Assembly (NCBI RefSeq): GCF_036898095.1
Contig: NC_090743.1
Span: 20,799,479 to 20,863,478, forward strand
Reading direction: 5' to 3'
Source of the DNA: Palaemon carinicauda
Taxonomy: Eukaryota > Arthropoda > Malacostraca > Decapoda > Palaemonidae
Length of the DNA: 64,000 bases
The notes beneath the pieces were generated by a model. The model worked only from the letters and a program-made list of their open reading frames with translations. It ran no database searches and was not told the origin of the DNA. Shown piece by piece: positions 39,401 to 51,400 of the stretch (position 1 is its first letter; every line of letters begins with the position of its first letter). The translations under genes were made by a program, and so were the position numbers.

Positions 39401-42400
39401 AATAGCTGAAACTTCCAGTTCCTTGAGGGCAGGTTCCTCCTCACAGTCTTTACCACTTCCTTTCATTCTACAAAGGAAGTATTATGAGATCGAGGGGTAG
39501 CTGCATTCCACCAAGTCCCTCGACCCTTCGGTCCCCCCAGATGCTGAAGCCTTGACGAGGAAGGGGGCCCTTAGGGATTAGCAGACCTTGGTGCTCAATT
39601 GTTGATCCAACTAAATTAGTCAGCAGTTTCTCTTTTCCTTTTGGTTATTTCTTTTAATCTCCAATCTCTTCCTCATGGGCATGAACTAGTTGATAACTCT
39701 GGTTTGTTTGATTATACTTTAGCTGCTGCTTTGGATTTGGTACAGTGTGGGGGCTTGCTTCTTCTATGCAAATCAACCCCTCTGTTGATGATCTGGCAAA
39801 TACAAACATGGACCTCAATACAGACAGCTCCAACTCAGGGTCTAATATTGCAACGTTAGAACCTTATTTACGTTATTTAAAGAATGATTATAAGAAAACA
39901 CTAAGAGAAGGAGAGAGAGAGAGAGAAATGATGACAGTACAGAAAAATATAGAAAAGCAGAAGTATTACCTGGTCACTATGAAGTAGTGTATTATGAAAA
40001 AATTTTTATTTTGGAATTTGAAAATGTAAGACATAAGCATTTGAATGTTTTTAAAGCTAATAGGGAAATAATTGATATATGTGGATGGCAGCCAAAAATC
40101 CTTCCCCAGGGAAATGGAAGTCTGTTGATAGAAACTATTCCCCAATACAAAGCATAAGATTAAAAACTCTTACATCATTGGATGGTCAATAGTGCCAAAT
40201 GTGTTTCGCACCTTGCTTTCAACCAGAGTAGGGGTGTGAAATATGATCCAGAATTGCCAGACCTAGAGGAAAAAGAAATTGAGGATGAACTGAAATGTCA
40301 AAGAGTAGTCAAAGTAGTCGGAATGAGAAAAAGAGTTGGAGAACAACGCATTTCTCTCGATACTTTGGTTGTAACACTTAATCTGTGTAGACTACCTAAT
40401 GTTATTAAAGCTGGTTGGCGATTTTAAAGATGAAACCATACATCCCTTTACCATTTCAATGTTATCATTGCTAAATGTATGGCCATTTAAGCCAGAAGTG
40501 CAAGGAAAAACTAAATAATAAGCCAGCTGTTTGTGCCAACTGTGGGAAAAATAGTCTTGGAGCATGCACAGAAAATACAAGTTGTATATATTGTGGGGAA
40601 GTACACCCAGCTATATCTAATAGCTGTATTAAGTTTATTTTTGAAAAAGAAATTCAGGCCATTATGACCAATGAAAGAGTTACTTTTAAAGAGGCTCGTA
40701 AAAGAGGTCTTGAAAAGCAGATAAGGCCAGGGCAACCTTTTCCAATGGTTTTGAAGAAAAACTTGCCAAAGCACACTGACGAAAATAATATCCTCACTTC
40801 TAACATATAGAAAGATATGAAGTAGTTAAAGAGGATGAAAGTCATTGAAAATTTATATCCAGAAAGTGTAGAAAGATAAAAAGAGATCCTTAAAGATCTG
40901 AAAAATATTCAAAAGCCATCTACTCCCATTCTAAACAATAGTACTAACCTCTCCCAGGTCATGTCCTTGCATGATTTAATGGAGATTCCACTTTAAACCA
41001 AATTATCTGGTACACCTGTAGTGGGGAAAGTGCAAAAGCCCGGTAGCTCACCACCTTTTAATAAAAAGAGAGAGAGACCTCCATGTCTCTTGCCTCCTAC
41101 CATAGGAAACATTAAAGTCATGACTTCAAATAAATATGATGTCTTGTCTGCTGATGTTTCTGATCATTTATAAGACAACTTAAATAAATAAATCAGAAAT
41201 TCAAGTTGAGGTCCACCATCCACCTCAACAATTAGATAAGAAAGACACAAAGAAAAAGACAAACACAAAATCCAGTAAATCAAGATCCTCTCTAGAGATA
41301 CCACTGGGAAATAGTGTTAGATCAAAGATTGCCAGTGGGAAGACTTCATCCAAGGTGTCTTCCAAAAAATGAATTATAGTTTTTTTCCTTCATTCTGCAA
41401 TGGAATTGCCAGGGTTTAAGGGCAAAATATGAAGAACTTTAGCTCCTCATATGTGAACACTCCTATAATTGTATGTCTATAGGAAGCAAGCTCGATACTA
41501 TTATTCCTTGTCCTTGAGAGTGTTAGCTATAGGACACCTTATGATCAACAAGCAGGGAGCCATGGGGGAAGTCTTATATACGTTCGTCGAGATGTTCCCC
41601 AAATATCTTTGTCTATCTGTACCCCTCTGCAGGCAGTGGTTGTACAGATAGATATATGGAGAAAATATGCAATCTGTTCTCTTTACTTGCCTTCAAATGA
41701 TAACATCTCGTATGATAATTTGTTAGAGGGTGACTCAACAACTCCCACAACCTTTTCTCTTTCTAGGAGATTTTAAAAGTAGGCATCCTTTATGGGGTTA
41801 AGTTTTGGCAAACGCAAGGGGTAATATTATATCATCAATTGTGGAGAATGAAGTTGTAGGTCTCCTTAATACAGGAGAGCCCACACACTTTCAGGTTCAG
41901 ACAGGTACCTTGTCATGCAGTCATGCATTGACCTATCAATTGCAAGCTCTAACTGTCTTGCCAATTTTAATTGGAAAACATTAGATGATTGGCATACTAG
42001 TGATCATGCACCAATCATTATAAACACCAACAATGGTCCACCTTTACAGAGGTTGCTACGATGGAATATTGACAGGGTGGACTAGGATAGATTTTGGGAG
42101 CTAGCCGAAATTGAAGGAAATCCAGAACAGTTTGAAAGTGTTGATGATGCCATAGACTTATTTAATTTAACTTTTCGCACAGCAGGAGTCATTTCATTCC
42201 CAAAACAACAGGGCTATTCAAACGATAACCAGTCCCATGGTGGTCTTCAGAACTAAATGCCCTGCACAGAGCCACAAAAAGGTCTTCAACTCTATTGCGC
42301 AGATGCTGTATTGAGGAGAATTTAATCAAATACAAGAAATGCAGAGCACAGTTTTGTAGTGTCATGAAAAAAGCTAGGCGCCAATCTTGGGTATCTTTTG

Positions 42401-45400
42401 TTTCCTCCATTAACAGTAGAACACCAATGTTATCTGTGTGGAGGAAAGTGAAAAAGATAGTAGGCAAATTCACCCCCAACCCACCACCAGCGTTGAAGGT
42501 GAATGGTCAGTATGTTACTGGAGCAACTGAGGTTAGCAATGCATTGGCTGATCATTTCTCCAATTTATCAAGTAAGTGTAAAGTAGCTCCTGGTTACCAG
42601 TATAGTAGCAATGAAGAACAGAAAATGCTAAATTTTGGCAACAGAAAAGCAGGAATCCTACAATAATCCTTTTACCAAAAGGGAATGTGATTTTGCACTT
42701 GCTAATTGCAACAATACAGACCCTGGTCCTGATGGAATTGCATGTGCAATGATAAAACCTGTACCTGTTCATGCCAAGTTATTTATTTTAAGCATTATTA
42801 ATAGATTATGGCTTGATCATAGTTATCCAAGTGTTAGGGAATTAGCCATTATTTTAGCCTTTTTAAAACCCTGTAAGGATAAGTTTTTAACAGCAAAGTA
42901 TCGGCCAATTGCATTGACATATTGCTTATGTAGGGCATGGAGAAGATAGTCAATGCAAGACTGATGTGGTACCTTGAAAAAAAGGGTATTTTATCTCCCA
43001 TCCAGTGTGGATTTAGAAAATTGCACTCCTCAACTGATGTGTTCATATGACTTGAGTCTGCTATTTGTGAAGCCTTCGCTTCCAATCAGTCTTGTTTTTT
43101 ACCTTGAAAAGGCATGGAGATATGGTATACTTAAAACTATTCATAATTTGGGGTTATTTATTTCACAGATTTTTTCAATTGAGAAAGGGGGAAACTATCG
43201 GAGAGAAAAGGTCTGGAAGGAGTTCTCCAGAGTAGTGTGCTAAGTGTAACCCCATTTGCACCAGCAATTAACCCTTTTACCCCCAAAGGACGTACTGGTA
43301 CGTTTCACAAAAGCCATCCCTTTACCCCCATGGACGTACCGGTACGTCCTTGCAAAAAAATGCTTTAAAAAATTTTTTTTTCCTATTTTTGATAATTTTT
43401 TAAAAAATTCAGGCATTTTCTAAGAGAATGACACCAACCTGACCTCTCTATGACAAAAATTAAGGCTGTTAGAGCAATTTAAAAAAAATATACTGCAAAA
43501 TGTGCTGGGAAAAAAATAACCCCCTGGGGGTTAATGGTTGGAAATTTCCAATTAGCCTGGGGGTTAAAGGGTTAATGTGATATCCTCTGTCATTCCTCAA
43601 GATATTCTCTCAACACTATTTGTAGATGATCTCTCCATATCATTTGCTGGAGTTAGAATGGCAATGGTTGAGAGAAAACTACAGCTCGCAATTGACAAAA
43701 TTATTCAGTGGGCTGATATGAATGGGAAGTTTTCGACTAGCAAAACTACTGGTGTCCATTTCTGTCGTATTCGGGGAGTACATCCAAATCCTGATATGTA
43801 CGCCTAAGGTTAACAGATCCCCTGTGCAGGTGAAGCTAGGTTTTTAGGCTTGATATTTGATTGTAGGTTGACATAAGTTCCTCACTTGAAATTATTAAAA
43901 GTAAAATTTCTTATGCTTTGAAGCTTTTAAAAGTTTGTCCCATACATCATGGGGGCAGACTGCAAAACTATTTTAAAGTTATACTAGGCCTTAATTTTTT
44001 TTTGAATTAGTTATGGATGTGAGATATACTCCTCAACCACCCCAAGTCAACTAAAGATTTTAGATTCTATACACCATACTGGTATAAGATTGGCAACATG
44101 AGCATTTAGAACTTTGCCTATTCTAAGCCTCCTTGTTGACGCTGGAGAATTACCATTGACCTTTACCTAAAGTCTTCTATTATTCGGTATTGGTTTAGGT
44201 TGCAAAGGCTTCCTAATTCTTTAGCATGATTCAGAGGCAAAGTCTAAAGCTCTCAAGCCATGGCAATCGATAGGAAAAACAGAATTTAACCACTCCCTAT
44301 GGTGAGCATTGAAATCACCAACAAAGATAAAAGAGGTCTTTCTATCATCATTTTGTATCTTAGCCTTAATGGTAAGAAGTCAATCGAAGATAGAATCATC
44401 CAGACATGGATTCTGAGATCAAACACAAATAGAAGTTGTTATGCCTGACACAAACTTTTATTACCTGAATCTCATGACATCCACATTCATAGCAGGACTT
44501 ATGAGAAGCAGGGTATTCAGTCCTAATATACACTGCCATTCCCCTGGCCCTAGGGATGTCATTGCTTTTCAACATTATTGGCTTCTTAAAACCAGTTATA
44601 AGGAGCTCAGAGGAGTGCCTCAAATTTAAAAACCAAAGTTTCTGAGCACAAAAGAATATCATACTGTCTGGACGCAACTGTAAAGTCTTGAATATTTGCA
44701 TGAAGACCACAAATATTGCAATACAGTAGACAACATATACAAAATCTAGGATGTACTGGTCCCGGATTTCGCTCATTGTCTCCAGACGGCATAAGAAGTA
44801 ATGGTAAAAAAAAGCTACATCATACTTAAGAACTAAATTAACTAGAATGATAACAAAAACAATATGTACGGAAATTTAGATAAAGTGATTGATCAAACCC
44901 ATAGACTATGTAAAGGAAGTCGTAAAAACTGGTCAACATGGAGGAGCCGATATACAATGCAAGGCTAAATACCCTTCAGGATAGCCACTTCAACTGAAGG
45001 GAGGACAGTAAGGATGGTTTGAGAAGAAAAAGAATCGGCTAAGAAAAAGACAACCTCTTGATAAACCACCAGGCATCCATGGCCCTTCTATTATCCTGCC
45101 CAACACACTATTTAAAAAAAAACAAAGAGGAAGAAAAGAAAATATAGAATAGTGTGACTGAGTGTACCTTCAAGCAAGAGAACTCTAACCCAAGACAGTG
45201 GAAGACCATGGTACAGATGCTATGGCACTACCCAAGACTAGAGAACAATGGTTTCATTTTTGAGAATCCTTCTCCTGGAAGAGCTGTTTACCATAGCTAA
45301 AGAGTCTCTTCTACCCTTACCAAGAGGGAAGTAGTCATTGAACAATTAAAGTACAGTAATTAGCCCCTTGAGTGAAGAGGTTTGGTAAATTCAGTGTTGT

Positions 45401-48400
45401 GAGGTGTATGAGGAAAGACGAGAATATGTAAAGATTAGTCCAAACTATTCGGTGTATGTGTAGGCAAAGAAAAAATGAGTCAACCAGAGAGAGTGATCCA
45501 GTGTATTTACTGTCTGGCCAGTCAAAGGATCCAATAACACACTAGCGGTAGTTTCTCAACTGGTGGCTGGTGCCCTGCCAACCTGCTATCTACAAGGAAT
45601 TAGCAATTTCTTTGTTGATTACAAATTTTGATATTACAGTAGTTTTGTATTGTACAGGGGTCATCAGCATTGTGATACTAAAATTGTGTAGTGAATAAGT
45701 GCAGCGAATCGCCTAAAGTGAAGTAGAGTGTTGGATTATGAGTAAATAAAGATTATCCTACCAGTCAGAGAGGAAAAAATTATGAAGGCAGAAGGCTACT
45801 GCCTCAGGGACTAGTACTTACATACATATACCAAGGCACTTCCCCCAATTTTTGGGGGTAGCCGACATCAACAAATGAAACAAAACAAAAAGGGGACCTC
45901 TACTCTCTATGTTCCTCCCAGCCTGACAAGGGACTCAACCGAGTTCAGCTGGTACTGCTAGGGTGCCAAAGCCCACCCTCCCCCGTTATCCACCACAGAT
46001 GAAGCTTCATAATGCTGAATCCCCTACTGCTGCTACCTCCGCGGTCATCTAAGGCACCGGAGGAAGCAGCAGGGCCTACCGGAACTGCGTCACAATCGCT
46101 CGCCATTCATTCCTATTTCTAGCACGCTCTCTTGCCTCTCTCACATCTATCCTCTTATCACCCAGAGCTTTCTTCACTCCATCCATCCACCCAAACCTTG
46201 GCCTTCCTCTTGTACTTCTCCCATCAACTCTTGCATTCATCACCTTCTTTAGCAGACAGCCATTTTCCATTCTCTCAACATGGCCAAACCACCTCAACAC
46301 ATTCATATCCACTCTAGCTGCTAACTCATTTCTTACACCCGTTCTCACCCTCATCACTTCGTTCCTAACCCTATCTACTCGAGATACACCAGCCATACTC
46401 CTTAGACACTTCATCTTAAACACATTCAATTTCTGTCTCTCCATCACTTTCATTCCCCACAACTCCGATCCATACATCACAGTTGGTACAATCACTTTCT
46501 CATATAGAACTCTCTTTACATTCATGGCCAACCCTCTATTTTTTACTACTCCCTTAACTGCCCCCAACACTTTGCATCCTTCATTCACTCTCTGACATAC
46601 ATCTGCTTCCACTTCACCATTTGCTGCAACAACAGACCCCAAGTACTTAAACTGATCCACCTCCTCAAGTAACTCTCCATTCAACATGACATTCAACCTT
46701 GCACCACCTTCCCTTCTCGTACATCTCATAACCTTACTCTTACCCACATTAACTCTCGACTTCCTTCTCTCACACACCCTTCCAAATTGTCACTAGTCGG
46801 TCAAGCTTCTCTTCTGTGTCTGCAACCAGTACAGTATCATCCGCAAACAACAACTGATTTACCTCCCATTCATGGTCATTCTCGTCTACCAGTTTTAATC
46901 CTCGTCCAAGCACTCAAGCATTCACCTCTCTCACCACTCCATCAACATACAAGTTAAACAACCACGGTGACATCACACATCCCTGTCTCAGCCCCACTCT
47001 CACCGGAAACCAATCGCTCACTTCATTTCCTATTCTAACACATGCTTTACTACCTTTGTAGAAACTTTTCACTGCTTGCAACAACCTTCCAACAACTCCA
47101 TATAACCTCGTCACATTCCACATTGCTTCCCTATCAACTATCATACGCTTTCTCCAGATCCATAAACCTCCTTACCTTTTGCTAAATATTTCTCGCATAT
47201 CTGCCTAACTGTAAAAATCTGATTCATACAACCCCTACCTCTTCTAAAACCACCCTGTACTTCTAAGATTGCATTCTCTGTTTTATCCTTAATCCTATTA
47301 ATCATTACTCTACCATACACTTTTCCAACTACACTCAACAAACTAATACCTCTTGAATTACAACACTCGTGCACATCTCCCTTACCCTTATATAGTGGTA
47401 CAATACATGCACAAACCCAATCTACTGGTACCATTGACAACACAAAGCACATATTAAACAATCTCACCAACCATTCAAGTACAGTCACACCCCCTTCCTT
47501 CAGCATCTCGGCTCTCACACCATCCATACCAGATGCTTTTCCTACTCTCGTTTCATCTAGTGCTCTCCTCACTTCCTCTATTGTAATCTCTCTCTCATTC
47601 TCATCTCCCATCACCGGCACCTCAACACCTGCAACAGCAATTATATCTGCCTCCCTATTATCCTCAACATTCAGTAAACTTTCAAAATATTCCGCCCACC
47701 TTTTCCTTGCCTCCTCTCCTTTTAACAACCTTCCATTTCCATCTTTCACTGTCTCTTCAATTCTTGAGCCAGCCTTCCTTACTCTCTTCACTTCTTTCCA
47801 AAACTACTACTTCTTCTCTTCATATGACTGACCCAATCCCTGACCCCACCTCAGGTCAGCTGCCCTCTTTGCCTCACTTACCTTGTGCTTTACTTCCACA
47901 TTTTTCTCTATATTTTTCATACTTCTTTATACTATTACTCTGCAGCCATTCTTCAAAAGCCCTCTTTTTCTCTTCCACTTTTACCTTCACTCCTTCATTC
48001 CACCATTCACTGCCCTTCCTCATGTTGCCTCCAACAGCCTTCTTGCCACACACATCACTTGCAATCCCAACAAAATTTTCTTTTACTAACTTCCACTCCT
48101 CCTCTAAATTACCAGTTTCTCTTACTCTCACTTCGTCATATGCCCTTTTCAACCTTTCCTGATATTTACTTTTTACCCCCCGGTTTTATTAGCTCTTCAA
48201 CCCTCACTAGCTCCCTTTTACATCCACCTACTCTATTCCCCCACTTTTTTGCTACAACTAATTTTCCTTCCACCAAAAAATTATTAGACATACCGTTAGC
48301 CATACCCCTAAACACGTGCACGTCTTTCAATCTTCCAAACATTCTTTTAGTTATCAACACATAATCCATTAATGCCCTTTCTACTACTCTTCCATTTGCC

Positions 48401-51400
48401 ACTCTTACCCATGTATACTTGTTTTTATCTTTCTTTTTTAAAAAGCTAGCACTTATTACCATCTCTTGTTCAACACACATATCTACCAGTCTCTCACCAC
48501 TCTCATTTTCACCTGGTACGCCATACGTACTTCCCAATGACACCTTCCACCTCTCCAGCGCCCACTCTAGCATTTAAGTCACCCATGACAACTACATAAT
48601 TCCTTCTACCCAGTCCTTCTACACACCTAGTTAATTCATTCCAGAAATCATTCCGCTCTTCACTTTTCTCACTACCTGGCCCATACGCACTGACAAACGC
48701 CCAACATTCCCTACCCAACCTAACCCTTACCCACATTGACCTAGATGATATCTCCTTCCATTCCACTACTTTACCTGTCATCCATTCACTCAGCAATAAA
48801 GCCACACCCTTTCTCGCTCTTCCCCTTTCAATCCCAGACACTAGATCTACCAGACATTTCACCAACCATCACTTCACCCTTTCCTTTCATCTTTGTCTCA
48901 CACAAGGCCGATACATCCATCCTTCTATTCCTAAACATACTTCCAGGGACTAGTACTTACTGGAAAAATGCAAGGAATCATGAAGTGCGACAGTGCTCAC
49001 ATATTAGTGGAAAATTAATTTAGGTTTTGCCATTTGTTCAGAAAGGAATAATTGGTAACATTGTTGCATATGGGAAGGGAATAATACCAGCCTGTAAAAA
49101 GAGGTCCTCAAGTTACAAGAAAATAAATATAGACTTGGACCAGATAAAGTTAGGGAAAAAATGCACATTTTAAAGATGGAATCTAACTAAACAGAGGCCC
49201 AGTACATAATGTGAATTGATAGAAGCAATGCTGATTTTGGCTTTGAAATTTCTTTTATTGCATACCTAAGTGGGGATATAAATGGTGCATGTATTGATTA
49301 GCTGTTGATTAGATATCACGATATTTTGTCCGTCATGATAGTCCTCAAGGCACTCCTGTAACTAACTAGGGTTACTTTGCTTATTTAAGGTATTCATAAA
49401 ACTATGAACTATTTTATATGTTGTGATTAGTCTTAAAAATAAATTTGAATAATTTGTTATAAAGTTTTGAAAATTTAACATTTTTTATTCGCAGGAGTTA
49501 TGTTTACCTCATCCCCTTGCTGGATGTGAATGTTACGTATGTTTGAATTTATCTGCAGATCCTAGCTGCCAGTTATATGCTCTCACAACTGAGTAAGTAT
49601 TAGTGAGGGAATTGATTCATTAGTTTTCCTCAAAAACATTCTATATCTAAAGTTTTAAATGTAAAACTTACCTGCTGGTTATATAAGAATGGCTAAAGTC
49701 TTGTGACGCCCTGGCAGAAACTTCAAAATCTCGCGCCGCTATCGTAGATATGCCAGGTGTACACCAGCGCCCTCGCGGTACCACAGGTAGAACTATACCC
49801 ACAAGCCTCAGAACTTCTTCTGCCCGCATAGCTGGCTGTAATGTTGGAAATTCGCTCTCGCTGTTTTACTCTGTTTGGACGTTATTTGGTGATGTACATT
49901 GTTTTTTGAGTTTGGGCTAACGTTTAATTGTTTTCTATTTCATTTAATCTTGAAATCTTTTGGTTCGGGGTTATATTTATTAATTTAACCTTTGTTTTTC
50001 GTTGTCGGTCTTTCTCTTAACCATTCAATATGGCCGACCCCTCCCGTTATTCGTAAGTGTGTTAGTGAAGGGTGTCGTACTCGACTCCCTAAGGGTTCTA
50101 TAGATCCACACAATATTTGTATTGAATGTTGGGGAAAACCATGTTCTTTTGGGGGATAGATGTAATGGATGTTTTTCATTAACGGAAAGTGAATGGGTAA
50201 CATACGAACGGTATGTTAAGAGATTAGAGAGGGACAGGGTTAGGCGTAGTTCTTCACGATCTGTTGAGGTAGCCTTACCTAATGTAAATGATCCTATTCC
50301 TTCCCCCGTAGTGGTAGATCAGCAACCGAAGGAACCTTCTTTGAAAGACATGTTGACCGCTATTCAGGCTCTTGGTGAAAAAGTTGAGTCGTTAGCGGCG
50401 GATAGAAATAAAATATTTTCTGAAATCAAGGTACTGAAAAATCGTGACTCTGACGGAAATGTGGAAAGTGTTTCGAATGTGTTCAGTGTTGTGGAGGGTG
50501 CGTCTGCACGATCTTGTCGTTCGCCAAGCCTACGACCTCTTTCGAGCTCTCGAACCCATGGGAGAAGTAATGTCGGATGGCAAAACGGAACGAGAAGCTT
50601 CATCAATCGTACGGATGTCCCCTCGAACATTCCTGCTGCCGTAGCACAGGTCGTTCACCCTCATCGTAGGAAAGATGAGGTTGGTACGTTATCGCCATCC
50701 TCCGATGAAGGTTTGGGTTGTGAAATCTGGCGTCACGCGTCCAGACCGCTCAAAAGATCGCACGCACTTATTTAACGTCCAGAATCGCCTGCACGTCCAG
50801 GCTGTAGTACGTGGGATACACCTGAGCGTTTCTGTTCTCTCGACGCTTGTACGGCTGCGAAACGCTCGGACCACGGTGTTTGTGTAGATAGATTACGGTC
50901 CGATTCAGAGTTTGTGTCTGTTGCGGAGGTTACTATTCATGCTCCACCACTTCCTTCAGACTGGCTTTCGTCACCTGAAAAGCGTGGTGATAGTGATATT
51001 GATATCCCTTTAGAAAAGGAGTCGAATGTGTTGCGGACTAACGATCCTAAGTGGTCTATGCTTTTGGACATGAAACAATAGCTCTCGTCGTTCTTGCAGT
51101 CTTATCAACCGGCTGTTGGCAGTGCGATTGGGCGTCAGACGTTAGACCAGTTGTCGCACAGGCGGCCTGTGGTCTCTAGTGCTGACGTGTTATCGCACAG
51201 GCGGTCTCCCATTCGCAGTGCTCAACAGAGGTTGATATAGATGAGTCACGTCAGAAAGTTGTTGCCAAACAAATATCGACTTCCGAATGTGATGAGGAAC
51301 GCCAGCGTCGGCAAATGGACGCAATGCGTCGCCGTGACGACTCTCAGCAGTCAACTCTTGACGTTATGAAGCGTCGGCGTCAACAGCAAGTGCACGGGAC

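Larger units (their letters stand above)
39640..44227 (+). mobile_element. I-clade LINE, copy 2 (ORF1, endonuclease, RT; 3' truncated)
   Basis: Carries ORF1, endonuclease and RT similar to copy 1, and stops near 44227 shortly after the RT thumb, so the RNase H is missing. Interrupted by a 300-bp MITE at 43272-43571. Sense in intron 5, inserted in or joined to DIRS D on its left and an antisense LINE fragment on its right. Confidence 0.8.
45805..48960 (-). mobile_element. RTE-like LINE with perfect target-site duplication
   Basis: CAGGGACTAGTACTTAC occurs at 45805-45821 and again at 48944-48960, bounding the element (17-bp identical target duplication). The minus-strand order is endonuclease, RT, C-terminal domain, and a ~250-bp 3' UTR with a CCCCCAATTTTTGGGGG hairpin, ending in a TATGTATG tail. 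The 5' end starts within the endonuclease (FRNRRMDVSALCETK), so it is 5'-truncated. Confidence 0.9.

Noticed and set aside
47707..48364. Long + strand ORFs rich in Ser, Leu, Phe
   Set aside because: Antisense shadow of the RTE-like endonuclease.
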